Assembly: GCA_016932575.1 (NCBI GenBank)
Contig: JAFGCO010000018.1
Span: forward strand, 34,590 to 98,589
Direction of reading: 5' to 3'
DNA from: a bacterium
GTDB taxonomy: Bacteria; Zhuqueibacterota; QNDG01; JAFGCO01
DNA: 64,000 nt
Within the stretch, counting starts at the first letter, position 1; every line of letters begins with the position of its first letter. Made by a program: the position numbers and the translations under genes. This document shows, one piece after another, positions 17,765 through 27,642 of the stretch. The notes under the pieces are model-generated. The model worked only from the letters and a program-made list of their open reading frames with translations, searched no databases and was not told the origin of the DNA.

Positions 17765-18427
17765 TTATTCTTTCCTCTTGGTCTCTTCCAGTTCTCTTAA
17801 TAATTTCTCATGCTGCCGGCGTAACTCTTCCAGCTTTTTTGATTCTTCTTTTCGTTTCTCATCAGCCGTTTTCTGTTGACTCCTGGGTCTGATTTGCTTG
17901 GATTGACGACTTGCGCGGATTTTCCGTACAGCTTCTTTTCTGTCCTGCTTCTTCCCGGCCTGAATAAAAAGAATAGTTCCCAATATCCCTCCTGCACCTG
18001 TCGTTGCTGCCAGCACAGTTCCGCCGTCCTCTGCATTTTGTGAAATCATCGATCCGATAAAAAAACTGGTGCCAAAACTTAAAAGACCTCCTCCAATTCC
18101 ATAAATCGTTGTATTTTTATTGGACTGTTTTTCCTTAATTTCTCGTTCAGAGATTGCATTGCCAAAATCATCGTATTCCGGAGGAATACGTTTCACCTGC
18201 TGAATACGGGATACTTCTACTGCCAGATTCCTTCCCTCACGATTACGAATAGCAATTAAATGCGGTTCTGCCCGTAAAACATGCCCCTCTACCTGATCCC
18301 CTGAATTCAGTGTGATCGTTACCCAATTATTTTTTTCAACATCCTGATAGGGAACCAGTACCTGTTTTGAACACCCACTGAATATAAGAACACCAATAGT
18401 TATTAAAATCGCAATTCTTTGAATCAT
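17765..18427 (-). CDS. Lipoprotein with glycine-rich membrane segments and coiled-coil tail
   Basis: 220 residues from the ATG at 18427, which has GGAGGCTTT before it. The lipobox is LIFSGC (Cys about 18). Residues about 35-85 resemble a small SH3-like beta domain (WVTITLNSGDQVEGHVLRA). Two glycine-rich hydrophobic stretches follow (about 107-155). The C-terminus is a highly charged coiled coil rich in K, R and E, ending EETKRKE. Not recognised as a named family. It could tether the envelope to another component. It precedes mtnP and lies 27 bp after divIVA in the same direction. Confidence 0.7.
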   Translation of the reverse strand: MIQRIAILITIGVLIFSGCSKQVLVPYQDVEKNNWVTITLNSGDQVEGHVLRAEPHLIAIRNREGRNLAVEVSRIQQVKRIPPEYDDFGNAISEREIKEKQSNKNTTIYGIGGGLLSFGTSFFIGSMISQNAEDGGTVLAATTGAGGILGTILFIQAGKKQDRKEAVRKIRASRQSKQIRPRSQQKTADEKRKEESKKLEELRRQHEKLLRELEETKRKE

Positions 18428-18454
18428 AAAGCCTCCGACTGCCAAAAAATATAC

Positions 18455-18994
18455 TTATTTTACTTCTTTCACTGAGGGAGTAGCTTTGGTTTCTTCACCA
18501 ATACCGGACTGAGCCTTTTCATCAATCGCTTTCACGAATCCCACATCATCCATCTCCAGAACGCGTATAAGTTCCATTTGTGACTGGAGCAGATGCTTCA
18601 AACGTTTGGCAAAAGATTCTTTCTGAGCTTTAAGAATTGAATACTCATTTTTCATTTTATCCAGTTTCTCACGGGCATCATCAAGAATGCGTTCTGATTT
18701 CAATTCGGCTTCACGAATTACAATCTGCGCTTCACGTTTTGAATTCTCACGAGCCTGATTCACATTTTCCTGCGCATTCATCAGTGTCTCTTGCAATGTC
18801 TTTTCAACCTGCTGATAATCTCGCAATTGTGTTTTCAATTTGGACAGTTCTTCTGACAACCGGTTTCTCTCATTCAAGACAGTTTCATATTCATCTGCCA
18901 GCATTTCAAGAAATGCTTCAACCTCCATGGGATCAAAACCACGGACTTTTGTTTTGAACCGCTGCTTTTTAATTTCCAGAGGCGTTAATCTCAA
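18455..18994 (-). CDS. divIVA: DivIVA-domain protein
   Basis: 179 residues. The N-terminal membrane-curvature motif is LTPLEIKKQRFKTKVRGFD, followed by PMEVEAFLEMLADEYE and a coiled coil to about residue 155. Family members mark poles or division sites and recruit partners. The start is TTG with GGGGGTGA at good spacing. Position next to ileS fits the conserved divIVA-ileS neighbourhood. The tail is acidic and probably flexible. Confidence 0.9.
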   Translation of the reverse strand: MRLTPLEIKKQRFKTKVRGFDPMEVEAFLEMLADEYETVLNERNRLSEELSKLKTQLRDYQQVEKTLQETLMNAQENVNQARENSKREAQIVIREAELKSERILDDAREKLDKMKNEYSILKAQKESFAKRLKHLLQSQMELIRVLEMDDVGFVKAIDEKAQSGIGEETKATPSVKEVK

Positions 18995-19127
18995 AAATAA
19001 TCACCCCCTGATTCTTTAGAAAATAATTGTTAAAATACATTAAACGATATCGTAATCCCCTGAAACCAGGTAAACCCCGATCAATTAATATAGCTGTTTA
19101 TCAAAACAAAATCAACCCTTTTCAGGA

Positions 19128-21158
19128 TCAGCGCGCCAAGATCATTTTTCGTGTTTCATTATATTCACGAGTTGTCAGCAAGCATAAATAAAGACCGGAC
19201 GGAACAGGCAATCCGTCATCATCATACCCATACCAGACAATCGAATGCTCGCCAGCCGGTAAAAATTCTTTAAGAAGAAGATCGATCCTTTGTCCCGTAA
19301 TATTAAAAATATGAATTTCAACATTCTCAGCTTCAGGCAACCGGAATACGATTTTTGTCGTATTGTTAAACGGATTCGGAAAATTCTGTAAAAGTGCATA
19401 GGATTCAGGCAGTCTGAGACGAACGGGAATGCGCTCCTTTCCCTCTGCGGAAAATTGGTAAAGAATATCCGGAGCCCCTTTTGGAATTGTGTATATTCTC
19501 TCTTCACAATCATTCAATGATACATAAAATGCAAATTGATCCAGATCAGGCATGAACGGCATAGAAACCGAATATTGACCGCTCAATCCGGAAACAATCG
19601 TGGCAACAGACAGTGTTTGCAATTCACTGCCATCGGGTGTATAATAGAATCGGACGGAAGATTCTGAAACCTGTTTTGCTGCCTGGATTTTAAATTCCAG
19701 TTGAAAACTTGAGGTCATCAGATCATGAGAAAAATGTAAATCACTTAAAAACGGTCCATGATAAAAAACAGCCTGATAGGCATCCACCAATCCCCAGCCA
19801 TATTGATTATCAGGAATATCCGCCCTGTCAGCGGTTTCCCGCAATGCGTTGCGAACCTGCATTGGAGTTAATTCTGGATGAGCTTCCAGGATAAGCGCAC
19901 AAACACCAGCTGCCAGTGGGCAGGAAAATGAAGTGCCGCTTCCATAAACATAATGAATCGAGCCATCCGGATCCGGTTTTGCTGAATAAATCCCCATGCC
20001 CATAGCGACAACATCCGGTTTAATCCTTCCGTCCGAAGTCGGACCTCCTGAACTGAAACTGGCAATTTCACCGTTCCAATCCACTGCACCAACTGCAATG
20101 ACACTGTCTCCGTCTGCCGGAGATAAAATGTAGTGCCATGAATCCATTGCTTCATTACCCGCAGATGTCAGCACAGTCACACCTTTTTTTGCTGCGATAT
20201 CAGCGGCTACTGTTGTTACGCAAACATCACCATTTAAATCCTCATAGCTGTATGAAAACCCATTATCAAAATAGCCATATCCGAGCGAGCTGGATACAAT
20301 ATCCACGCCCAATCCTTCCATCCATTCCAGAGCTGCAACCCACAAATCTTCTTCCAGTTGTGTTTCAGATGAAATCCACTCGGATTTTGCCAGCGCATAA
20401 GAAGCGCCATAAGCTGAACCAATCAATACACCCTCCTGATATCCCCCGATAACAGAAAGTGTCATTGTGCCATGATTGTGCTGCGTCGTACTGTCCCCTA
20501 TTTCATTTGCAGGATTCTCATCATCCCAATAAAAATCATAAGTATTCATGATTTTGGTCTGCGAAAAAATTCGATAACCTTCAGTATCAAAACCGGAATC
20601 GATCATCCCAATAAACACACCCTCACCTGATAATCCAAGATCGTGCGTTTCAGGCACATTAATTTGATCCAGTTGGGAAAAGCTGCCGCCGTATTCCAAT
20701 GTGTGAGAATCCTGCTGCTGATGTGAATATTTCATGAGATCTGGCAGTGGCAAAGGAATCTGAATATGATGTCGATGAACCGGCTGAACAGATTTCACGA
20801 AATATAGATCCGAGATATCCGTGATTTTTTCTTTTGAGATGCGTACGCTCACAGCATTTAACCAGCGTGAGCGAACGATAATGATAGCGCCCATGTCTTC
20901 GAGTGTTTTTATATAATCTGCAGAGAGCGGTAAATCGTATATGTCGGGGCATTCAGAAGAAGATAAGACTTTGGCGCGTCGACGCATCGCCCTTCCGGAT
21001 ATTTCCGGATACGTTGGATTTGACTTTGATCCTTTATGTAACTGATCGTTCAATTGTTTATCCTGAAAGAAAATCCAGTACCGCGAAGAATCAGCAGAAT
21101 AACCTGAAAAGGCCGAAAAAATACAAAAAATAATAATGAGTCTGATTTTGATATTCAT
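19128..21158 (-). CDS. Secreted subtilisin-like (S8) protease with T9SS sorting domain
   Basis: About 676 residues from the ATG at 21158. The signal peptide is LIIIFCIFSAFSGYSA. The catalytic triad can be seen: Asp in FIGMIDSGFD, His in QHNHGTMTLSV, Ser in GSGTSFSCPLAAG. The C-terminus (from about residue 585) has NFPNPFNNTTKIVFRLP and ends GLYLCLLTTREYNETRKMIL, the Por/FlgD-like sorting domain of type IX secretion. It is therefore predicted to be exported and cell-surface bound or released. No obvious RBS precedes this ATG. An upstream TTG is an alternative. Confidence 0.92.
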   Translation of the reverse strand: MNIKIRLIIIFCIFSAFSGYSADSSRYWIFFQDKQLNDQLHKGSKSNPTYPEISGRAMRRRAKVLSSSECPDIYDLPLSADYIKTLEDMGAIIIVRSRWLNAVSVRISKEKITDISDLYFVKSVQPVHRHHIQIPLPLPDLMKYSHQQQDSHTLEYGGSFSQLDQINVPETHDLGLSGEGVFIGMIDSGFDTEGYRIFSQTKIMNTYDFYWDDENPANEIGDSTTQHNHGTMTLSVIGGYQEGVLIGSAYGASYALAKSEWISSETQLEEDLWVAALEWMEGLGVDIVSSSLGYGYFDNGFSYSYEDLNGDVCVTTVAADIAAKKGVTVLTSAGNEAMDSWHYILSPADGDSVIAVGAVDWNGEIASFSSGGPTSDGRIKPDVVAMGMGIYSAKPDPDGSIHYVYGSGTSFSCPLAAGVCALILEAHPELTPMQVRNALRETADRADIPDNQYGWGLVDAYQAVFYHGPFLSDLHFSHDLMTSSFQLEFKIQAAKQVSESSVRFYYTPDGSELQTLSVATIVSGLSGQYSVSMPFMPDLDQFAFYVSLNDCEERIYTIPKGAPDILYQFSAEGKERIPVRLRLPESYALLQNFPNPFNNTTKIVFRLPEAENVEIHIFNITGQRIDLLLKEFLPAGEHSIVWYGYDDDGLPVPSGLYLCLLTTREYNETRKMILAR

Positions 21159-21252
21159 TGTTTTGTCCGAAAAAATGAAGATCAACTCTATCGGGAATTA
21201 AATTTCATACCCAGGTATATACAAGTAAAAATGAAGATTTTGTATCCTGATA

Positions 21253-21687
21253 TCATTTAACAATCTCAATTTTATCAATTCTTCTCTGGTGACGCCCGCC
21301 CTCAAATTCAGAAGTCATCCAGATATCGACAATCTTACATGCCAGATCGATGGAAATGGTTCGCTCACCAATGGCAATCATATTGGCATCATTATGCGTT
21401 TTGGCCCATTCAGCGGTCTCTGGACTCCAGCATACAGCACAGCGAATCCCTTTGACTTTGTTGGCGGCTATTGCTTCACCGTTACCCGATCCTCCGAATA
21501 CGATTCCCAAATCTGCGGTCTGGCTTGCCACTGCTTCAGCCGCCGGCCGGATAAAATCTGGATAATCACAAGATTCATCGGAATCCGTACCAAAATCGAG
21601 CACCTCAATACCCTTATTTTCAAGATGGCTTTTTACAGCCGTTTTATATTTAAATCCAGCATGATCCGATCCGACAGCGACTTTCAT
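21253..21687 (-). CDS. rpiB: Ribose-5-phosphate isomerase B
   Basis: 144 residues. It interconverts ribose-5-phosphate and ribulose-5-phosphate. GSDHAGFKYK at the N-terminus and GGSGNGEAIAANKVKGIR identify the family. The catalytic Cys of the E. coli type (CGTGIG) is replaced by the GSGNGE form, with Glu as the probable base, as known for actinobacterial RpiB. It is a single gene between the S8 protease and lpdA. Confidence 0.92.
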   Translation of the reverse strand: MKVAVGSDHAGFKYKTAVKSHLENKGIEVLDFGTDSDESCDYPDFIRPAAEAVASQTADLGIVFGGSGNGEAIAANKVKGIRCAVCWSPETAEWAKTHNDANMIAIGERTISIDLACKIVDIWMTSEFEGGRHQRRIDKIEIVK

Positions 21688-21819
21688 TCAGCAGACCCCT
21701 TTTTTTCTTAAAATACATACAGAATCAATGTACACAATCTCCGGAAAAAATTCAAGATATTCGGAGAATTATTTTCCACTGAATTCAGACATTTCTTTTC
21801 GTATAATGAAACACGTGAA

Positions 21820-23235
21820 TCACGAACGTCTGGGTCTAAAAATATGCGTGCTCGTCCCGTAGAATACATCGGCTGCTTCCATAATCGTCTCAGACAGTGT
21901 GGGATGCGGATGGATGGTGAAACTGATATCCGAAGCGAGTGCGGCCATCTCGACAGCGAGGGCACCTTCCGAAATTAATTCTCCCGCTCCCGTACCGGCC
22001 AGGCCCACACCCAGTATCCGTTCGGTGTCAGGATCGATAACAAGTTTGGTGATTCCGTTTGTCACACCCATGGTTAAAGCACGCCCGGAAGCCGCCCAGG
22101 GAAATTTTGCAACTTTAAACTTGTCCCCGGCTGCTTTGGCTTCGGTTTCTGTCAGACCGCACCAGGCAATTTCAGGATTGGTATATACAATCCCGGGAAT
22201 CACTGTCGGCTCAAATGCTGCCTTCTTTCCGGCAATGGATTCTGCAGCCGTTTTTCCTTCATGCGCGGCTTTATGGGCCAGTAATGGTCCTCCTGTGATA
22301 TCCCCAATCGCAAAAATAGAAGGATCATCGGTTTGACGATTGGGATTGACCCGGACAAATCCATTATCATTCAGCCGGACCTTTGTTTTTTCCAAACCAA
22401 CGCTATCTGTATTTGGTTTTCGGCCGATTGAAACCAATACCTGATTGAACACTTTATCGTTTAAGTTTTGCCTTTGACTGGAAAACCGGACCTTATACTT
22501 TCTTTCACAGAATTGAATGTTATCAACTTTGGTTTGTGTATAAATGGCTTCAAACATTCCCTCTGCTTTTTTTAAAAATACCGAAACCAGATCACGATCC
22601 GCTCCGGTCATCACCTGAGGCAGCATCTCTACCACAGTAACCCGGCTTCCCAAATTGGCATACACAGATCCCAGTTCAAGGCCGATATACCCCCCACCAA
22701 CGATCAGCAATGTTTCGGGGACTTCCTCCAACGCCAGCGCTTTCGTCGAATCCCATAAATCATCAGGAGCGCCGGTCAACCGGATGCTCCGGCTCCCGAC
22801 GGCCAGAATGGCATGATCGAATTTGAATATTTCTTTACTTCTATCCGGTTTTGTTACTTTCACAGAATTTGAACTTTCAAAAACAGCCGTTCCCTGGACA
22901 AACATCACCTTCCTTTGTTTGGCAAGAACACCCAATCCACCGGTCAGTCTTTCAACAACTGAAGTTTTCCATGTTCGCAACTGATTCAGATTGATTTTTG
23001 GTTTTCCAAAAGAAAGGCCGATCGAAGCAGCCTGCTTGGTGTCTTCTATGATCTTTGCAGCATGCAGCAGCGCTTTGGAAGGAATACATCCCCTGTACAG
23101 GCAGACCCCTCCCGGATTTGGGCTTTGATCAATTAATGTCACATGCATTCCGAAGTCTGCAGCACGAAAAGCAGCTGCATAACCGCCCGGTCCTGCGCCA
23201 ATCACAATAACTTTTCGACTCTCCAAATCTGACAT
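21820..23235 (-). CDS. lpdA: Dihydrolipoyl dehydrogenase
   Basis: 471 residues. FAD site VIGAGPGGYAAAFRAADFG, the redox disulfide in GGVCLYRGCIPSK, NAD site LLIVGGGYIGLELGSVY, AIGDITGGPLLAHKA and the C-terminal HPHPTLSE active-site His. It reoxidises lipoamide in 2-oxoacid dehydrogenase or glycine cleavage complexes. No E1/E2 or gcv genes are nearby, so the partner complex is unknown. The RBS is AGGAG before the ATG. The stretch upstream contains repeats. Confidence 0.94.
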   Translation of the reverse strand: MSDLESRKVIVIGAGPGGYAAAFRAADFGMHVTLIDQSPNPGGVCLYRGCIPSKALLHAAKIIEDTKQAASIGLSFGKPKINLNQLRTWKTSVVERLTGGLGVLAKQRKVMFVQGTAVFESSNSVKVTKPDRSKEIFKFDHAILAVGSRSIRLTGAPDDLWDSTKALALEEVPETLLIVGGGYIGLELGSVYANLGSRVTVVEMLPQVMTGADRDLVSVFLKKAEGMFEAIYTQTKVDNIQFCERKYKVRFSSQRQNLNDKVFNQVLVSIGRKPNTDSVGLEKTKVRLNDNGFVRVNPNRQTDDPSIFAIGDITGGPLLAHKAAHEGKTAAESIAGKKAAFEPTVIPGIVYTNPEIAWCGLTETEAKAAGDKFKVAKFPWAASGRALTMGVTNGITKLVIDPDTERILGVGLAGTGAGELISEGALAVEMAALASDISFTIHPHPTLSETIMEAADVFYGTSTHIFRPRRS

Positions 23236-23334
23236 TACAATTCTCCTTCATAAAAATCCAGGTTGCATTGTTCCCGAATGCATCGCCAGTTCAGATTCTT
23301 TGCCTCGTGCAAAGAACGCCTGAGACTCAGACTT

Positions 23335-23516
23335 GCCCTGAGCAAAAGCGAAGGGATGACAGGCGTCTTAGAGAAGCCTTTTGTCATCCTGAAGGAGCGA
23401 AGTGACTGAAGGATCTGCTGCTGCCCAAGGCTCTTAAATACAATAACCCATGTTTCAGCAGTACAATCCACCCTGTCTGTCATCCCTTTTTCAGGCATAG
23501 TGCGAGCTCTGGATCC
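23335..23516. repeat. Cluster of TGTCAT-type interspersed repeat units
   Basis: The 420-bp gene-free gap 23236-23655 holds at least three units. Unit A is on the minus strand (about 23335-23362, CTGTCATCCCTTCGC then TGCTCAGGGC). Unit B is 23381-23416 (TTGTCATCCTGA, then GAGCGAAGTGACTGAAGGAT). Unit C is about 23474-23516 (CTGTCATCCC, then GAGCTCTGGATCC). They are the same class as 2234-2360. A frame of 87 codons through this stretch looks non-coding. The rest up to glnS is AT-rich. Confidence 0.7.
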
Positions 23517-23655
23517 CGATAATATTTATTAAATAAATTCTATGATATTCTTATGAAAAAATCAAGCTTGTTTATTCTCCATTTCCATTTGTAAAAACGT
23601 TTCATTTTGCTTATTTTATATTTAATTTCGATGAAACCCATAAAGGATTCCGAAA

Positions 23656-25332
23656 ATGCCGGATGACAGCATAAAAAAAGCGCCGAACTTTATCCGCAAT
23701 ATCATTAGAAAAGATCTTGAAACGAATAAGTGGGACGGGCGGGTGCAGACACGTTTTCCCCCCGAACCCAACGGATATCTGCACATTGGTCATGCGAAAG
23801 CCATCTGTCTGAACTTCGGGCTGGCCAGGGAATTCAACGGATCATGCAATCTTCGGTTTGATGATACCAATCCTTTAAAAGAAGAAGAGGAATACATACA
23901 TTCAATTATTGAGGATGTAAAATGGCTGGGATTTGATATAGAAGGCCATGTGTTTTATGCCTCTGACTACTTTCAACAAATGTATGATTACGCTGTAGAA
24001 TTAATTCAAAAGGGACTGGCTTATGTAGACGACCTGACTGCAGATGAAATTCGTGAATACCGGGGGACACTTACAGAACCCGGCAAAGAAAGTCCCTTCC
24101 GCAATCGCTCTGCGGAAGAGAATCTGGACCTGTTCATACGAATGAAAAACGGGGAATTTCCGGACGGTTCAAAAGTACTCCGGGCGAAGATTGATATGTC
24201 TTCTGGAAACATCAATATGAGAGACCCGGTCATGTACCGGGTCCTTCATGCCAGCCATCATCGCTCCGGGGACCAATGGTGTGTGTATCCAATGTATGAC
24301 TGGGCACATGGTCTGGAAGATTCTATTGAGCATATCACACATTCCATTTGTACGCTTGAATTCGAAGACCATCGTCCGCTTTATGACTGGTATCTGGACG
24401 CTCTGAAAATTCATCATCCCCAGCAAATCGAATTTGCAAGGCTGAATCTGACTTATACAATCATGAGCAAGCGAAAACTGCTTCAACTCGTTCGTGAAGG
24501 TCATGTGAACGGATGGGATGATCCGAGAATGCCTACAATCTCCGGTATGCGAAGGCGGGGATACACACCGGAAGCCATCCGGAGTCTCGCGGAACGCATT
24601 GGTGTGGCCAAGCGGGACAGCATGGTGGATATGGCGCTGCTGGAATTCTGTGTCCGGGAAGATCTGAATAAGAATGCGCCGAGATATATGGGCGTTCTGA
24701 ATCCCTTAAAAGTGATCATTATCAATTATCCAGATCACTGTGAACATCTTGATTGTGTAAACAATCCGGAAAATCCCGAATCCGGCACACGAAAGGTGCC
24801 TTTCAGCCGAGAAATCTATATTGAGCGGGAGGATTTTCGGGAAGATCCTCCAAAAAAATTCTTCCGCCTGGCACCCGGCCGTGAAGTCCGATTAAGATAT
24901 GCATACTTCATTAAATGCGTTGAAGTAATCAAAGACAAGAAAACAGGAGAAATCCAACAGATTCACTGCACATATGATCCGGCCACACGTGGCGGCGATG
25001 CACCTGATGGGCGGAAAGTTAAAGCCACCCTTCACTGGGTTTCCGTTCATCACGCCCTGTCTGCCAAGATCCGGCTCTACGATCGTCTCTTCACCATCCC
25101 CGATCCGGGAAATGCCGAAAAGGATTATCTCGAATATCTGAATCCGGGATCTCTTAAAACCGTTGAGGCCAGGATTGAACCTTCTCTGCAGGGAATTGAG
25201 CCTGGCACCCGTATTCAGTTTGAAAGAAAAGGCTATTTTTGTGTTGATTCGGATTCAAAAGATCACCGTCTGATTTTTAACCAGACGGTAACACTGCGCG
25301 ATACCTGGGCAAAACTCGAGCAAAAAAAATAA
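23656..25332 (+). CDS. glnS: Glutaminyl-tRNA synthetase
   Basis: 558 residues. It charges tRNA-Gln directly. Class I motifs are [20 protein letters not shown] and the KMSKS equivalent [25 protein letters not shown] and the C-terminal beta-barrel anticodon domain are present ([18 protein letters not shown], ending [13 protein letters not shown]). Presence of both asnS and glnS means direct charging of both amides is possible here. The RBS is AAAGGA. No terminator was seen after the stop. Confidence 0.96.
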   Translation: MPDDSIKKAPNFIRNIIRKDLETNKWDGRVQTRFPPEPNGYLHIGHAKAICLNFGLAREFNGSCNLRFDDTNPLKEEEEYIHSIIEDVKWLGFDIEGHVFYASDYFQQMYDYAVELIQKGLAYVDDLTADEIREYRGTLTEPGKESPFRNRSAEENLDLFIRMKNGEFPDGSKVLRAKIDMSSGNINMRDPVMYRVLHASHHRSGDQWCVYPMYDWAHGLEDSIEHITHSICTLEFEDHRPLYDWYLDALKIHHPQQIEFARLNLTYTIMSKRKLLQLVREGHVNGWDDPRMPTISGMRRRGYTPEAIRSLAERIGVAKRDSMVDMALLEFCVREDLNKNAPRYMGVLNPLKVIIINYPDHCEHLDCVNNPENPESGTRKVPFSREIYIEREDFREDPPKKFFRLAPGREVRLRYAYFIKCVEVIKDKKTGEIQQIHCTYDPATRGGDAPDGRKVKATLHWVSVHHALSAKIRLYDRLFTIPDPGNAEKDYLEYLNPGSLKTVEARIEPSLQGIEPGTRIQFERKGYFCVDSDSKDHRLIFNQTVTLRDTWAKLEQKK

Positions 25333-25507
25333 TGCCATAAAAATAATACTATTTAGCTGTAAACGCAGGGTTTTCGTGTGAACCATTTTATTAATGATAT
25401 TTTTTTCGTCTAACTTCTGTAAAGTCAAGTTTTTTCAAAAATATCATTTTAATTCGGCATAATATTCAGAATTTATATTGATTTACAGAAAATATGACGA
25501 TTTTTTC

Positions 25508-25557
25508 TTGACTTTTAGGGCTGCCTTGTCTATGTTGTTTTTACATATTGTGCACAA
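25508..25557 (+). promoter_or_regulatory. Candidate promoter and palindromic operator for the porin gene
   Basis: In the 311-bp gap after glnS, TTGACT (25508-25513) and TATGTT (25531-25536) are spaced 17 bp apart. A perfect 10-bp palindrome TTGTGCACAA (25548-25557) follows at about the transcription start, where a repressor could act. The ATG of the porin is about 85 bp further on. The remaining gap is AT-rich without other signals. Confidence 0.45.
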
Positions 25558-25643
25558 CAATAATATCACGATAATGAATCACTGTAAATGACCTGTTGAC
25601 TTACTGATAGCCTTGTTGCATATGATTAAAATAGGAGATCGCA

Positions 25644-26918
25644 ATGAAGCATAAACGAAAAATCATCGGTTTCATTGCCATGATGACCGGTTTGATTGCA
25701 TCAGCACAGTCTATTCTGGACCGGATTGACATTCATGGATTCATCAGCCAGGGATATATTATTAGCAGCAATAACAACTATCTGAATTTGAAAACCTCCA
25801 GAGGCAGCTATGAAATGAATGAATCCGCCATCAATTTTTCCACAAATATTACCGACAATCTCCGGGGAGGATTACAGCTGCTGTCCCGTGATCTGGGTAA
25901 AGTGGGTAATAATGTGGTGATGCTGGATTGGGCTTATGCCGATTATCGCATTCGGGATTACCTGGGGATTCGTCTGGGTAAAATTAAAACACCTCTGGCT
26001 CTGTATGACGAAATAAGGGATGTCGATGCATTACGTACATTTATTTTACTGCCGCAGTCCGTTTATGATGAAAATGTCCGCGATTTTTCGTTCGCATTTC
26101 AGGGCGCAGCATTATACGGCAATTATCAAATGGGTATCATGGGAGATTTGGATTATAATTTGTATATGGGTACTTTCAATATTCCCGATCCGAATACCGG
26201 ATTTTGGCATGACTCATTTTCAAATCTTGCCAATGAAGTGAAACCTGTCATTGCCAAGCCCTCGTCTCATATTAATGAAGTATCAATCTGCAATGCGGAT
26301 ATCTCAGCCGAATATATTTGGGGCTTTTCAGGTTACTGGAACTCCCCTTTTACAGGACTGAAAATCGGTGGATGCTATTTAATCGGATCCATCGATATGA
26401 GCGTAGATATTGAAGCATTTTCTGAAAAGACGTTAAAATCCGGAGATTCTGTCGAAGAAATATCCAGAATACCGATGACATCCAAGGTCAAAATCAAGGA
26501 TTATTATACACTGTCCGGTGAGTATGCCATCCAGAACCTGACACTGACCGGTGAATATCATTCCCGTATTTACCGTGTCCACGTAAATTTACCGGAAAAT
26601 GGATTCATGACGGATCTGAGCTATCAATTAATCGGCTATTATGGCCAGGCCACCTACCGGCTTACGGAATGGCTTGAAGCCGGGACCTATTATTCATTTT
26701 ATGACGATGTCGACAGTCATATCAAGGGAATTTCTGATTGGTATTTTACGCAAAAAGATATATGCGGAGCCATCCGTTTTGACATCACTCCCAATTTTCT
26801 GATCAAGCTGGAGGGACACAAAATAAACGGAGTGGGTCTGGCTCTGGCCTGTGAGAATCCATCAGAAAGAACACGAAACTGGAACCTGTTTACTGTTAAA
26901 AGTTCACTTAACCTTTAA
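25644..26918 (+). CDS. Porin-like outer-membrane beta-barrel protein
   Basis: 424 residues. A signal peptide (KIIGFIAMMTGLIASAQS) is followed by alternating amphipathic strands; IDIHGFISQGYII at the mature start and RLGKIKTPLALYDEIRDVD resemble phosphate-selective or other trimeric-porin-like proteins, and the length fits a 16-18 strand barrel. The last residues are SSLNL, hydrophobic as in barrels. The following gene encodes a PstS-like protein, which hints at anion uptake, but substrate is not shown. The RBS is AGGAG. Confidence 0.75.
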   Translation: MKHKRKIIGFIAMMTGLIASAQSILDRIDIHGFISQGYIISSNNNYLNLKTSRGSYEMNESAINFSTNITDNLRGGLQLLSRDLGKVGNNVVMLDWAYADYRIRDYLGIRLGKIKTPLALYDEIRDVDALRTFILLPQSVYDENVRDFSFAFQGAALYGNYQMGIMGDLDYNLYMGTFNIPDPNTGFWHDSFSNLANEVKPVIAKPSSHINEVSICNADISAEYIWGFSGYWNSPFTGLKIGGCYLIGSIDMSVDIEAFSEKTLKSGDSVEEISRIPMTSKVKIKDYYTLSGEYAIQNLTLTGEYHSRIYRVHVNLPENGFMTDLSYQLIGYYGQATYRLTEWLEAGTYYSFYDDVDSHIKGISDWYFTQKDICGAIRFDITPNFLIKLEGHKINGVGLALACENPSERTRNWNLFTVKSSLNL

Positions 26919-26984
26919 CAGGTTTGAAAATATGATATTTTTAAACGGGTTTTTATTGATGAATAGTTAATTTAAAATTCAGGC

Positions 26985-27011
26985 ATTATACTCGATATAA
27001 AAAAGTATAAT
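26985..27011. promoter_or_regulatory. AT-rich stem-loop before the PstS-like gene
   Basis: ATTATACT (26985-26992) and AGTATAAT (27004-27011) are perfect inverted repeats with an 11-bp spacer. They lie just upstream of the RBS GGAAGGAG. The repeat could be an operator, the stem of a short leader hairpin, or a processing site between the porin and the PstS-like gene. Confidence 0.35.
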
Positions 27012-27031
27012 CATACCGGAAGGAGAGAACT

Positions 27032-27466
27032 ATGAGACAGCGTATTTTTATGGTGATTGTCATTGGATTCATACTCATTCTCCCCCTTGCAGCGCAAAAT
27101 GATTATATCATTATTGTGAATAACAGCATACAGGATGAAACGCTGAATCAGGCAAATATTAAAAATATTTTTCTTGGTAAAAAAAGCCGTTGGACCGACG
27201 GTACTAAAATCGTTCCGGTTAATCTTAAACAGGGTAAAATTCACGAATCATTCATTAAAGAAATGGTTCAGAAAAGTACCAATGCCTATATGAACTATTG
27301 GAGGAAAATGATATTTACAGGGAAAGGAGTCATGCCCATTTCTTTTGAGAACGAGGCCGAAGTTGTCAGATATATCAGCCGCACAAAAGGAGCGATTGGA
27401 TATGTTTCTTCATCTGCACAATTGGAAGAAAGTGAACAAGTAAAAGTTGTATCATTAACGGATTGA
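27032..27466 (+). CDS. Short PstS-like periplasmic binding protein
   Basis: 144 residues. The signal peptide is IVIGFILILPLAAQ. The mature part reads like a truncated phosphate-binding domain: NQANIKNIFLGKKSRWTDG, KIVPVNLKQGKIHESFIKEM and SRTKGAIGYVSSSA. Such one-lobe PBP-like proteins often accompany porins in Gram-negative bacteria, without ABC permease genes nearby (as here). The actual ligand is unknown. The RBS is GGAAGGAGA. Confidence 0.8.
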   Translation: MRQRIFMVIVIGFILILPLAAQNDYIIIVNNSIQDETLNQANIKNIFLGKKSRWTDGTKIVPVNLKQGKIHESFIKEMVQKSTNAYMNYWRKMIFTGKGVMPISFENEAEVVRYISRTKGAIGYVSSSAQLEESEQVKVVSLTD

Positions 27467-27642
27467 TTGTTTATTGTATTGTCTATTTATCTGCTTATTA
27501 TCCTGAGTAATACTGGATGCTCGGCACATTGTATTTTTGGTTTTTATAAGAGCAATATTCAGAATGAATACTTCGCAACTCCATCCACCCCTGGGATTCA
27601 ATTTCCGGCCTTATGTTTATTTTCGAATAAACGGACAACTCA

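Noticed and set aside
23235-23498. 87-codon minus-strand frame upstream of lpdA
   Set aside because: It runs through the TGTCAT-type repeats and overlaps the lpdA start; no domain or RBS supports it.
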